Assembly (NCBI GenBank): GCA_009829735.1
Contig: CM020620.1
Location: forward strand, 27,436,951 to 27,500,950
Direction: 5' to 3'
Source: Pyropia yezoensis
Taxonomy: Eukaryota; Rhodophyta; Bangiophyceae; Bangiales; Bangiaceae
DNA: 64,000 nucleotides
Shown: in pieces, positions 8,991 through 19,490 of the stretch
How positions within the stretch are numbered: position 1 is the first letter of the stretch
Layout of the letters: the number at the start of each line of letters is the position of its first letter
Notes under the pieces: generated by a model
Told to the model about the DNA's origin: nothing
Databases searched by the model: none
What the model saw: only the letters and a program-made list of their open reading frames with translations
Program-made: the position numbers and the translations under genes

Positions 8991-11545
8991 CGGGGGGGGG
9001 GGGGGGGCGGCGTCGCTGGCCGCCGCGGCGGCCGCCGCCGCGTCACCCAGTGCGGCAGCCGGCGGTGGCGCACCTCTGGCGGCAGCGGCGGTGGCGGCGG
9101 CGAGCGGCTCCCGCCCCGCCCCCCGCCCAATGGGTGGGGACACTGCTCCTCCCGGCGGCGCGGGCTCTCCACCCCGCTCCGCCAGCGCCCCCCCCACCCC
9201 TGCCTCGGCCGCCGGCGGAGGGGTGGCTGGAGCCAAGGGCAGGGCTCGCCGGCGGCGCCAAAGCGAAGGGCCCCCCCGTGCGTGGTGGCGCTCCCACAGA
9301 AGCCCCACCTTTCAGTACAGTACCCCACCCCAAATCACCCGCCCCGGTCGGAAACCGTGGGGAAAGCCAAGGGCACTGGCAGCGCTGCACCTGTCCCCGC
9401 GTCCCTCTTTGTTCACTCCCCCACCGGCCGGAGCGGCGCCCTTCACAGCACGTGAGGGCGGAGGCGGGGCACGACGCCACCGACCTGCGTCCATGGGCGC
9501 AGGGGAACCCGCAAGCCACTCACAAGCAGCCTCCAGAACAGCGGCCACCGGCGTCCGGTGCCACCGCGCACGCTGCACCGTGGCCCCCCCCCCATGTCCC
9601 CCCTCCACCCGTCCGCCCCGTCCGCTATGCCACCCCCCCGCAGAACGGTCGGCTGCGACGGGTGCCGCCATCGCCGGCCAACGCGCACGGGCTGGGTGCC
9701 CGCCACCATGAGGGGCGGGGACACAGCTGTGCAGTCCGTGGCTGGCGACTGGGGGAGGTAACAGTGTCGGCGGGTGCCACCAAGGCTGTCGCTTGCATCC
9801 CGGGGGTGGACGAGTTGCCCCATTGAGAGCAATAGATAAGCGCAAACCCTGGGGGATTGCCGCAGGGTGATGCGGGGAAACGACTCAGAGCCTTCCTCGC
9901 CCTCGGACGTCCGTCCTCAGAAGGAAAGAACAGTTGCACACAGACCGTGCCGCCTGGGACACGAACTCCTTTCTCTAGCGCACGTGCTCCAGCTGCGGCG
10001 GTGAGCCAGACGCGGGGGCGGCGCTGCGTTGGTTGGCTGGCGAGGCGTTCCCCCGCTCCCCGACCCCGCCTGAGCACCACTACCTGCTCCCCCTCCGCGC
10101 CTGGTACAGCCAGCGGACGCCCGCGCACCTGCCGGCCCACAAGACGATGTCTCCACAATGGATGTCGAAACTGAGGGCAGAAATCCCGGGTGGCGCCACT
10201 CTGTCGCCCCTTTGTCTCGAACTATGAGTAGAACAACACGCCTCGCTATGCGCATCAATCTTCGCGGAGCTATGTGGTTGTGCTTCCCAGGTCCACTCTA
10301 CTCTACTACCGACAGGTGGCCAGCATGCACACCGCCAGTGTGTCCAGAGTTCCCAACTCTGGCCACACGCGACGCCACATTGGAAGACTGCATGAGTGAG
10401 ACGGCGGCTACCCCGACGAGGCGTCACGGCCATCTCGGGCCCCCACACCTGACGGGGTAGGTGGTTCATGGCTCAGGGCGTCTGTATCAGCGGTCTGCCA
10501 CTGGAGGCGCCGTAGCCGCCAACGGAAGGGCTCGGTCGGTCCCAGGGCACGGGCCGTGCTCAATGAACGACCTCATATGATTGGATTGTGTGCGCACCAG
10601 TGCATGTATCTGATAATCTATTGGCCTATAACCCCTCTTACACTGCTGTAAGAGACTGTGAATATAAATTCACGAAAAATAAATGGTGCGAATGGGAATT
10701 GAACTCATATCGGTTCGAACCTGCAACCGTTCATAGCAACGGCCAGGCGCCCTCGTCAGGAGTCGGGCGCGGGCCAGCGTCTATTCCGCGAGTGCAGGTG
10801 CTCGCCAACCCTGCCATGGCCGCACCTGCTGTTTACCAGTGCTGCGAAGTGAGACTATTTATTCAAAAAAATTTTGTCCACCAGAAGTCGTGGTGATACA
10901 TAACACAGAGATCAGCCCACCCCAGCCGCACATCACACGACCTTGCCAGAGGACGGTCGGCACACAGTGTAGGCGCTGAGCCACGGCTCGACTGTGCTGT
11001 ACACCGGGACACGTTACATCAAGCAGAACTGCGTGCTCAACGCAACCATGCTGTCTGGTGTTCCCGCGGAAAGAAAAAAAGCGGGACTCCTTCGCGCGAC
11101 TGCCAAGGACGCGTCACTCTCGGTGGCCGACCGAAGCAACGACACAGCGGGACATACGTGGATGAGAGTGGCCTACGACCCCTGTGACGAGCTGGCCCCA
11201 AAGAATATGCATCCGGCACCAGGTGCCGCCACCAGTGCAATGCAATCCTGTCTGCAAGAGAGTTGCAGCTGGCCCTGCGGATCATCCCGCAAGCGCGCGC
11301 CATGAGTGAGAGACCCTATCCCCCTTTCCCGCTTCGGGTCTGCCAGCCGGGGGCGCGCATGCGCCCGTCACCTCGTGCCTCCACACGACGCTAGGCCCCG
11401 CCGCGCCTAGGCGACCGTGTGCACGGACCACGTGCTGACGGTGGCTTTATGAGCGTGGCTGGACCACATCCCAGGTGACTCCCCCCACACGCGCGCACGA
11501 CCAGGACGCACGTCCACACCCACCTGTTCCCCCGCCCTCTCCCAC
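8991..11545. other. hAT internal region without a clear gene
   Basis: Up to about 9850 the DNA continues GC-rich, with G/C runs and low-complexity frames that may be the tail of the RRM gene. From about 9850 to 11545 composition is nearer average. The short frames there show no conserved domain. A tRNA-like but non-folding patch at 10684-10760 was considered and rejected. Confidence 0.45.
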
Positions 11546-11550
11546 TGCCC
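11546..11550. repeat. retrotransposon target-site duplication, left copy
   Basis: TGCCC directly before the leftmost LTR, repeated directly after the rightmost LTR at 29185-29189. Five base pairs is usual for Ty3/gypsy integrases. Confidence 0.8.
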
Positions 11551-12089
11551 TGTAGCAGTACTCCCAAGCACCAACCCCGAGTCAGGGAAGGAAGAGGAGT
11601 ATTGCCGATATCCCAACTTGGGACACCGGAAGCAAGCACCTCCACACAGCCGAACACGGAACTTGCGTGTGGTGAGCGGGTCCACTCACCAAGGCACGAA
11701 CAAGATGTGTCGGAGCCAGACGGTGTTTTCTTGCTTGGCCAGCCAAGGTGGGCCCTCCCCGCCTTGCTGTCCCTCCTTATCAACCCTCCTCACACGCTCA
11801 CGCAACCCCTCAAAACACTCAGAAAATGAACCCTCAAACAAACCAATCATATCACTCCACATGCAAAGAACTCAAAGCGTAGAAATCCGTCTGGCTCCCG
11901 TGCAAAAATCCCAAGAAACAAATACCAGCAGCATTACCCTGCTCTAGTATGTCGGAAGTCCTAGTCGAATTTCCGTCCAGAAGTCAGAAGTTTCACCATC
12001 GTGGGTCGGGTGAATTTCGACTTCCGGTCAGGTCCACTTGACCCGAATCTTCAAAGTATTGGTACCGAATTCCGGCCCAATCTCCCACA
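11551..12089 (-). repeat. 3' LTR (left outer LTR)
   Basis: 539 bp. Read on the minus strand it begins TGTGGGAGATT and ends GTACTGCTACA, the standard TG...CA borders. It looks identical to 28646-29184. Confidence 0.93.
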
Positions 12090-12101
12090 TTTCCCCCTTC
12101 T
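12090..12101 (-). promoter_or_regulatory. polypurine tract
   Basis: AGAAGGGGGAAA on the minus strand, directly upstream of the 3' LTR. It would prime plus-strand DNA synthesis. The same tract occurs at 19491-19502 in the second copy. Confidence 0.8.
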
Positions 12102-12699
12102 CAAAAGTCCAGCCGTCCCGGTGGACGTCCAATCAGCGGCGAGTCGCAGTGACCGGGAGAGGAGGATGCAATTCCCGAGTTGAGATGCAAAGTACGGTGC
12201 ATCGCTGGCGTCTAGCGTGCACCAGGGTTACGCCGGGGTTGCACTCGCGTCCGGCGGGGCCCTCCGGGAGAGGCAGTCCCTCTCCGTGGGGTGCGCTCTC
12301 TGCCCTGACACTGGGTAGAGGAGCCCCCTCCACGCGAAACAGGTGTGGGGGAAAGTCGTCCCCCACCTGGTCAGGGTGCTCCACGGGTGGACTCACGTGT
12401 GGGTGAGCCCCCCTAATCTGGGTGTCGGCGTACCTCCGCCACACCCCCTGCCCCTCAACTGGAGGAGTAGGGCGTCGACGTTCTCACTCGGAACGTCGAC
12501 CTGCACCTGCCCCTTCAGTTGGGGTACGGTTGCTCTCGGGGGGTCGGGTTGTGTCCCCCCCTTCAGCTCGATCCACACCCAGCTGGCTCTCTGCGGGGTG
12601 TTCCTCACTCCTTCCCCCCTTTCTAGTCAGGGTTGAGGGGTGTGCGCACCCCGAGTTGGGGGTGTTGCACTCGGTCGCCGGCGGTGGGACTCGGCCGCC

Positions 12700-13093
12700 G
12701 GTGCGGGGTCTTCTCTCCCCTTCGTGTGTGCGGGCGGGTGTGTGCCTTCCCGCCGCTGCTCCCTCGCGTCGGCGGGTCTGTCTCTTCCCGCCGTGCGGTT
12801 GGTGTCGTTGGTTGGGGTGGTGTCTTCCCCCTTCCGCCCCTGTGTCGGGCGTCTTCGTTGTCGGTGGGGGCGTGGGTTGTGTTCCCCCCCCTTTGTCCTC
12901 GTTGGCGGGGTTGTGTCTTCCCCGCGCTGCCCCTTGTGTCGGGCTTCTTCGTTGTCGGTGGGGGGTGTGGGTCGTGTCCCCCCCCCTTGCTCTACCTCAC
13001 CGAGTCGGTCAAGGTTGGTTGTCGTCGGAGGGGGCGCGGGTCGTGTCCCCCCCCGTGCTCAACCTCACCGAGTCGGTCAAGGTTGGTCGCGTG
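12700..13093 (+). repeat. degenerate tandem repeats upstream of the antisense ORF
   Basis: The motif TCACCGAGTCGGTCAAGGTT occurs twice, spaced about 70 bp (near 12997 and 13066). TCTTCGTTGTCGGTGGGGG also occurs twice, about 100 bp apart (near 12850 and 12950). GTGTCTTCCC-type pieces recur before that. The block ends at the ATG of the antisense frame, so it may be its leader or promoter region. Confidence 0.6.
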
Positions 13094-15010
13094 ATGGCGG
13101 GTGAGCCGAGTCGGCCTTTGTCCCCGTCTCCGACGTCTCTGTCGGACAAGCGACGGACGGGAGAGGAGGCCCTCGGGACTGAGGAGTCTCTCAGCCGGGG
13201 GTCGGCCATGGAGACGACTCGTCCCGGGCGAGGGTCGGAGGCGGCCGCCTCAGCCGTCCCCGCCCCATCACCTCCTACTGCCCCCTCGCCCGTGGTCCCA
13301 CCGGGGGATGGGTCTTCCAACCCGGTGGCGGAAGGGGATGTGACTCCCATCCCCCGCCTTCCTGAGTCACGGCTGCTACTCCCGCCGCGGCCCCGTCCTC
13401 CTATGGGGCCCCGAGCCTGGGCGCCTCCCAAGTCAGTCGGGGAGCTTCCCGACTGCAAGCTCAAGGATGTCTACTTGATCATCCCCGAGCCACGGCGGAC
13501 CGACGTATGGTACCGCCGGACTCGTCGGTACCCCAACCAGGTGACTCTACCTGATGGGGTGGTCTGCGACCTACCAGCGCTACTCTGCCTGGCGGACGCG
13601 CCTGAAGTCCAGGCGTTGTCAACCTCCCTCGCCTTGGGGTCGGGCGACAAGGAGATCGACGACACCCACGCGGTTGTGTCTACCGAGTGGTGTGCCCTTC
13701 CCCGTCCCTACCTGGGCGGAGAGGACGCCCACGCCCAACACGGCGTGGTGCGAGAGGAGTTCCGACTCCGGGGCTCCTCGGGCTTCCTCATCCACGGGTC
13801 GCGGGTGGAGTTCACCCACGTACCTCTGGAGGAGCGTGAGCACCAGTACCCTTTTCTCCCAGGGTGGTGGGAGACAGTGGAGGTACCTTGTGGGTTTCCG
13901 GCTCGGATCCCCCTCCTCGTTGCCTACTTTGGCTCCGTGCTACGCTCCAGCTCGGAGGGTAACCGGGTCTTCGCCTACCTCGCCACGCACTGGGTGGTCG
14001 TGGTGACTCGGGGCTGGTACTCCGATGTAGTCCATCGGGGTTACCTGTGGCACCTCCCACCGGCTCTGGTGGAGGGTATGGAAACCCTTGGCTTCCACTG
14101 GTTAGCCTTGGGCGCGGGGGACCTGGCTCCGTTCCTCCTTAAGGGTATGGTCACCCTGCACAATCGACTCGATTGGGCGCAGCTGGAACCCTTCCTCCGC
14201 CGCAACAAGCGTCCAGAGCCGGGGTTGGAGAGTGAGCCACCCCGAAAGTTCGTCCATGTCACCCATACTCTGGTGCAGGGACAGCTGTTCTTGCGTGAGG
14301 GGTTGGGGGACTCTTCCCTTCCCTACGCAGAGGGGGTTACTCCCTCTACGTCGCCCCCTGGCTCTGGGTGGGCGACATCATCGGCGACGACTCGTCGTGG
14401 TGCTCATCGAGGAGCCCCTCGAAGCCGCGGGCGAGCTGTGCCGACGACTTCCCCGCGGGTCGCGACTCCGACCTCGGGGGGTGTGGAGCCGACTCAGGCT
14501 CCACCCTTCCAGTTCCTCGAGCCCTTCCCCGACGTGGCGTTGGGTTCGCTACGGGTCCGAACTCCGGTACCCATGCCGATTGCGCGTGGCGTTGGCGAGA
14601 TGCTTCCCAACTTGGGAGCCATCATGTATGACGCCACGGTGGAGGCCTCACTCGTGGCCTCCCTTGACACGTTGGCTTGGGTCACCCGGCGTGTCAGTCA
14701 CTTCCTCGCGTCGGGCGACTCAGCCACGGCGCGACAGTCATTGGCAGCTGAGGTCACTCGCCTCGCGGTTGGACACGAGTTTGTCCAACGGCTGCTGTCG
14801 ACTCAGCAGCAGCTTCCGCGTCACGGAGGGAGTACCTCCGGACATCTATCTTACGACGGGGATGGGTCCGCGAGTCGGCGGGCCCCTCCCAGTGCTTCCA
14901 CTCCGGGGCCCTCCCGAGTGGGTTACGCCCCTCCGCTACCGGCCTACGACCCTGGGGGTTCGTGGTCGGGCGGTCCCTATAGTGGTGGGGGTGGCCATAT
15001 GGAACGCTAG
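13094..15010 (+). CDS. antisense ORF of the chromovirus (copy 1), unknown function
   Basis: A 638-residue frame from ATG 13094, open upstream without ATG to 12422 (862 codons in all). It runs opposite to gag-pol, between the end of pol and the 3' LTR, and overlaps the last 257 nt of the pol frame tail-to-tail. The N-terminal 120 residues are Ser/Pro-rich. A globular-looking middle follows (about 120-420 of the ATG form: DVYLIIPEPRRTDVWYRRTR, PFLPGWWETVEVPCGFPARI, FAYLATHWVVVVTRGW), then a low-complexity C-terminus. No family recognised, no signal peptide or clear membrane segment. Long antisense ORFs in this place are known from Tat-lineage Ty3/gypsy elements of plants, but this element has a chromodomain. 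The second copy (20490-22410) is broken by indels, probably reading errors. That such a long frame stays open supports, but does not prove, a real protein. Confidence 0.55.
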   Translation: MAGEPSRPLSPSPTSLSDKRRTGEEALGTEESLSRGSAMETTRPGRGSEAAASAVPAPSPPTAPSPVVPPGDGSSNPVAEGDVTPIPRLPESRLLLPPRPRPPMGPRAWAPPKSVGELPDCKLKDVYLIIPEPRRTDVWYRRTRRYPNQVTLPDGVVCDLPALLCLADAPEVQALSTSLALGSGDKEIDDTHAVVSTEWCALPRPYLGGEDAHAQHGVVREEFRLRGSSGFLIHGSRVEFTHVPLEEREHQYPFLPGWWETVEVPCGFPARIPLLVAYFGSVLRSSSEGNRVFAYLATHWVVVVTRGWYSDVVHRGYLWHLPPALVEGMETLGFHWLALGAGDLAPFLLKGMVTLHNRLDWAQLEPFLRRNKRPEPGLESEPPRKFVHVTHTLVQGQLFLREGLGDSSLPYAEGVTPSTSPPGSGWATSSATTRRGAHRGAPRSRGRAVPTTSPRVATPTSGGVEPTQAPPFQFLEPFPDVALGSLRVRTPVPMPIARGVGEMLPNLGAIMYDATVEASLVASLDTLAWVTRRVSHFLASGDSATARQSLAAEVTRLAVGHEFVQRLLSTQQQLPRHGGSTSGHLSYDGDGSASRRAPPSASTPGPSRVGYAPPLPAYDPGGSWSGGPYSGGGGHMER

Positions 15011-17150
15011 AGTCAGCGGTCGAACGACTTGTTCTTTCCTTGGTGAGAAGAGTGGTGGGTATTCTTCTCGTTTTGTATTGTGCCATAGTCGGCTTTGTTA
15101 GTAGAGAATCTTTGAAGAACCATGGTATGTGTTTGTACTCATGGTTGGCTTGCCGCTCTGCTCTGACTTGGAGCAGGGACTTCATCCCCGACGTACGAGT
15201 GCTACGTCGGCGTATAGATATGCCCACAGTCTGGCAGTATCTACGGACCTTCTCTACTGGTAGGTCCTCTACAAACTCCCATGTGTCGGAAGTTGGTCCA
15301 TACCCGAACCACCTGACTCGGAGCATGAGTCGCCCCGACTCATCATATCCGTGCCCGACAAACTTGTCGAACACCGCCTCCAATGGCTTATTGGAAGAGG
15401 TCGGCAAGGATGGGACTTTCCATGCTTGCAAAGCCCTTTCCCAAGCGGGATCTCCCTCTGGGGGTTCGGGTGCGCGAGTCGCGTGATTCCCATTTATTGT
15501 CCGGATACCATCATCACTCTCGATGGTTAACCGACGTCCATCCGTTTTAAGGATGTGATATGGTCCCAGAGTCTTGAAGACCAATTTCCCTCCCTTATTG
15601 TCGTGGGAGTTAACATAAATCCAATCTCCAACTCGGAGCGGATCGCGACGATGTCTGACTCGGACATCGAAGTACCTCTTGTAACGGGCTTGGGCCTTCT
15701 CCATAGTAGCCCGGACAAGGGGTATCATCTCCTCCAGTCTCTGGAGTAGGGAGGCTTTCGCCTGACTCGGTGTTTGAGTCGAAGTCTCACCCTCAGTCTG
15801 GGTGAGACGCTCCACAGCTACTGACGGAAGTCGTCGGGGGCAGACGAAGGCAAACGGTGCCTCTCCCGTACTACTGTGTACCTGGGAGTTGTATGCTGTC
15901 ACGAGTAGTGACGCATAACGAGCCCATGTGACTACATGGTCATGGACATAGTGACGCAACTGGCGCACTAGAGTCCTGTTGAATCGTTCCACCTGCCCAT
16001 TAGTCTGGGGATGGTAAGGGGTGGCGAAGTTCGTCTGCACCCCTAACATCTTCATGACTCCCTGATACAGGACGGACGCAAACTGTGGTCCGTTATCCGA
16101 AAGGATAGAGTCGGGGATGCCATAACTGGCAACCCAGACGTCGAGTAACTCACTCAGAACGTCCACGGCTGTGATATCCTTGAGTGGGGATACCCGTGTG
16201 AGCTTAGTGAAGCGATCACACATCACCAGAAGGTACTCATATCCTTCAGGTGTTCGTGGTAGTGGACCGAGTAAGTCCACTGCTATCGCTGCAAACGGCT
16301 CTGTTGCAGGAAAGAGTCTCATGGAAGAAGTCTGCCGGGACTCCATGAGTCTATTCTTTGCGCAAGTCGCGCATGCGGCTACATATCCGTACACATCAGC
16401 CACGAGTGATGGCCAATAGTACTTCTTACGTAGGGTCTGATACATCCTCGTAGACCCTGGGTGTCCACCCAACGGTGAGGAGTGCTCCCGTTGGAGGATA
16501 CTCTTGCGTAACTCCTTGGGGACGACGACTTGCTTGTCCCCCTGGGTATATCCCTTACGGCAGAGTATGCCGTTGTCATTCAGGAAGAACCGAGTCGGTT
16601 GAGCCTGGTCGAGCTCCTTCCTGAGTCGTCGACAAAGTTTGTCGCTCTCCTGTGCCTGGACAAACTCATCCAAAGACACGGGTAATAATTTGGCCATGCC
16701 AGGCATCCTCGGGTCGAGGACAGTTCCGGAGCGAGTGGTCACTGCCACATGAGGGAGTTCCTCAGGGATAGGGGAAGTGTCTTTCCCATCCGTCGGTATG
16801 CGAGACAACGCGTCCGCAACCGCATGCTTCGGGCCTGGCCGATATTCAACATCATAATCGAACTCAGCGAGGCAGAGTCGCCATCGATTGAGTCGGTTAT
16901 TCGTACAGGCTGTAGTGGTGAGTATCCACTTCAAAGCCTTGTGGTCACATCGAATGAGGAACTTCCTTCCTTCGATGTATGGCCGTAGCATGGAGACTGC
17001 CCATACCACGCCAAGACCCTCTACCTCCGTCACAGAATAGTTCTTCTGGGCGGGTGAGAGTCCCTTACTGAAATAGCCAACGGGTAAATACTCCCCCGAA
17101 GGCTGTTGTTGGAGTAAGCAACAACCGAGTTGGTCGTAACTTGCGTCCAC
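14754..17150 (-). CDS. pol: chromovirus pol, C-terminal part (copy 1): RNase H, integrase, chromodomain
   Basis: A 798-codon open frame; its first codon is GTG inside the polyprotein, not a true start. RNase H begins at once (DASYDQLGCCLLQ, then RCDHKALKWIL and AVADALSR). Integrase follows with the zinc-binding H-H-C-C region (GHPGSTRMYQTL, CATCAKNRL) and the catalytic core (VDLLGPLPRT, SDNGPQFASV, PYHPQTNGQVERFNRT), giving the D-D-E triad. A GPY-type segment comes next (VGDWIYVN, TLGPYHILK). Near residues 600-670 a chromodomain reads LRVRWFGYGPTSDTWEFVE. The enzyme copies the element's RNA and inserts the DNA; the chromodomain is expected to guide insertion to marked chromatin. The frame ends in a low-complexity tail overlapping the antisense ORF. 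Upstream it connects through indels to the RT fragments at 17223-18396. Confidence 0.9.
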   Translation of the reverse strand: MDASYDQLGCCLLQQQPSGEYLPVGYFSKGLSPAQKNYSVTEVEGLGVVWAVSMLRPYIEGRKFLIRCDHKALKWILTTTACTNNRLNRWRLCLAEFDYDVEYRPGPKHAVADALSRIPTDGKDTSPIPEELPHVAVTTRSGTVLDPRMPGMAKLLPVSLDEFVQAQESDKLCRRLRKELDQAQPTRFFLNDNGILCRKGYTQGDKQVVVPKELRKSILQREHSSPLGGHPGSTRMYQTLRKKYYWPSLVADVYGYVAACATCAKNRLMESRQTSSMRLFPATEPFAAIAVDLLGPLPRTPEGYEYLLVMCDRFTKLTRVSPLKDITAVDVLSELLDVWVASYGIPDSILSDNGPQFASVLYQGVMKMLGVQTNFATPYHPQTNGQVERFNRTLVRQLRHYVHDHVVTWARYASLLVTAYNSQVHSSTGEAPFAFVCPRRLPSVAVERLTQTEGETSTQTPSQAKASLLQRLEEMIPLVRATMEKAQARYKRYFDVRVRHRRDPLRVGDWIYVNSHDNKGGKLVFKTLGPYHILKTDGRRLTIESDDGIRTINGNHATRAPEPPEGDPAWERALQAWKVPSLPTSSNKPLEAVFDKFVGHGYDESGRLMLRVRWFGYGPTSDTWEFVEDLPVEKVRRYCQTVGISIRRRSTRTSGMKSLLQVRAERQANHEYKHIPWFFKDSLLTKPTMAQYKTRRIPTTLLTKERTSRSTADSSVPYGHPHHYRDRPTTNPQGRRPVAEGRNPLGRAPEWKHWEGPADSRTHPRRKIDVRRYSLRDAEAAAESTAAVGQTRVQPRGE

Positions 17151-17222
17151 ATCAACGATGTAGTGAGCCCCCGGTCTCGGATCGCTAACACCGGTGGGTT
17201 GCAGAGGAGCTCTCGCAACCTA

Positions 17223-18631
17223 TCAAACGCTTCTTGCTCCGGGGGTTTGGGAGCATCCAAGCGCTTTGGGCATCTTGGAACTTACCAAGTGGTTCAACGG
17301 TGCAGACACTTTGGCATAGTTCGCCACAAAGCGTCTGTATACGTTACACATACCCAGGAAGCTCCTGAGTTGTGTCTGCGTCTGGGGGAACTTCGCCCGA
17401 CGGATGGCCATGAGGTTCTTCTCATTGACCAGAATGCGACCTGGCCGGACTATATGGCCGAGGTACTCCACCTCATTACTAAAGAGGTGACACTTCGTAG
17501 GTTTGAGTGTTACTCCTGCTTCACCCAACAGGGTAAACACTCTGTCCAAGTGGGACAAGTGTTCTTCGGCAGTCCCGGAGAACACAATGATATCGTCCAG
17601 ATACACCAGGGCGATCTGCCACTTGACTCCGGCAAGTATCAAGTCGATAGCACGCTGGAAAGTCGCAGGTGGCATTGCAAAGCCCAAAAGGGAGCCGTGT
17701 ACACTGATAAACTCCACAGTGACACGTGAAGGTGGTCAAGTGTCTGTCCTCCTTGCGGATGGGTATCTGCCAGTACCCCGCGTTGCAGTCCAACGTGGAA
17801 AAGTACTGTGCCTCACCGAGTGAGTCAAGGCAATCGTCCATACGGGGTAAGGGGTAACTATCCCTTACCGTCCGCTCGTTTAGCTTACGATAATCGATGC
17901 AGAACCGCATCGTGCCGTCTGACTTGGGCACCAAGACTATGGGACTGGCCCACTCACTTGAGCAAGGCTCAATGACACCCATGTCTTGCATCCGTTGGAC
18001 CTGCTCTCGGGTGAGTTCCCGTGAGTCTGGTCCCATACGGTAGGGACTCAGGCGAACTGGCCTAGCCCCTGGCTTCAACACGATTCTGTGTTCGGTGGCC
18101 TTGATGAGCCCAAGGTCACCATTCCACAACTTGTGATGCTTCTGGATTAACTCATCCAGTCGTCCATGTAAACACTCCGGGATGTTCTCCCGATGTACCG
18201 TCGGCGACTTAGCCGTCGATGAACTCGATTGGTCGGCAGAGCCTGCCATTCCAATATCCTCCCATTGCTGTTGAGTCACAGCAACGACATTCCCCTCAAA
18301 GGTAGAGATCGACGCAATCTTCATGCCTCCGGGAAGTCGTCGAGGTTCCTCCGACGTGTTTGAGGACCTCCACCCACCAGGTTTGGTCATCCCCACAAGT
18401 CATGGGGCCCCAAGCAACTTGCACTTGGTGAGTATAATAGACTCGGTCCACGGGGGAAACAAGTCCATTCCCTCGAAACCGTGTGCGTACTCGCACAAAG
18501 GTCCTTGATCGGGGCGGACTACCGTACCCTTACATACTCGTACATGGGTCGTAGAGCCTCCACCCTTGGGAGAGTTTTCCCCTAGGTTGATGAGTCGTAG
18601 GGGAAACAGTCCTCCCTTTACGCAATATGGG
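17223..18631 (-). pseudogene. chromovirus pol, protease/RT part (copy 1), broken by indels and cut by the gap
   Basis: Overlapping frames at 17521-18396 and 17223-17717 hold reverse transcriptase motifs (WASPIVLVPKSDGTMRF, LPFGLCNA, then YLDDIIVFSG). Small indels relative to the second copy (for example one G missing at CTCGGATCGC, extra bases in the G runs near 17240-17270 and 17670) split them. The sequence stops at the N gap before the protease. The same region is one clean frame at 24586-26526, so the breaks are probably reading errors near a contig end, not decay. Confidence 0.8.
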
Positions 18632-19131
18632 NNNNNNNNNNNNNNNNNNNNNNNNNNNNNNNNNNNNNNNNNNNNNNNNNNNNNNNNNNNNNNNNNNNNN
18701 NNNNNNNNNNNNNNNNNNNNNNNNNNNNNNNNNNNNNNNNNNNNNNNNNNNNNNNNNNNNNNNNNNNNNNNNNNNNNNNNNNNNNNNNNNNNNNNNNNNN
18801 NNNNNNNNNNNNNNNNNNNNNNNNNNNNNNNNNNNNNNNNNNNNNNNNNNNNNNNNNNNNNNNNNNNNNNNNNNNNNNNNNNNNNNNNNNNNNNNNNNNN
18901 NNNNNNNNNNNNNNNNNNNNNNNNNNNNNNNNNNNNNNNNNNNNNNNNNNNNNNNNNNNNNNNNNNNNNNNNNNNNNNNNNNNNNNNNNNNNNNNNNNNN
19001 NNNNNNNNNNNNNNNNNNNNNNNNNNNNNNNNNNNNNNNNNNNNNNNNNNNNNNNNNNNNNNNNNNNNNNNNNNNNNNNNNNNNNNNNNNNNNNNNNNNN
19101 NNNNNNNNNNNNNNNNNNNNNNNNNNNNNNN
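18632..19131. other. assembly gap, 500 N
   Basis: Exactly 500 N, the conventional placeholder for unknown size. The left flank is chromovirus pol; the right flank starts inside an LTR. Confidence 0.99.
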
Positions 19132-19490
19132 TTGCTTGGCCAGCCAAGGTGGGCCCTCCCCGCCTTGCTGTCCCTCCTTATCAACCCTCCTCACACGCTC
19201 ACGCAACCCCTCAAAACACTCAGAAAATGAACCCTCAAACAAACCAATCATATCACTCCACATGCAAAGAACTCAAAGCGTAGAAATCCGTCTGGCTCCC
19301 GTGCAAAAATCCCAAGAAACAAATACCAGCAGCATTACCCTGCTCTAGTATGTCGGAAGTCCTAGTCGAATTTCCGTCCAGAAGTCAGAAGTTTCACCAT
19401 CGTGGGTCGGGTGAATTTCGACTTCCGGTCAGGTCCACTTGACCCGAATCTTCAAAGTATTGGTACCGAATTCCGGCCCAATCTCCCACA
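19132..19490 (-). repeat. partial LTR right of the gap
   Basis: Matches 11732-12089 of the left LTR, ending CTCCCACA, followed by the same polypurine tract. If the tandem copy is an artefact, this is the same locus as the left LTR read a second time. Confidence 0.9.

Noticed and set aside
10684-10760. tRNA-like patch on the minus strand (GCACCA end, TTCAATT and GGTTCGAACC T-loop-like words)
   Set aside because: No matching 5' acceptor strand, the T-stem has a mismatch, and the anticodon-like loop has 6 or 8 bases. It may be a decayed tRNA-derived piece, but not a callable gene.
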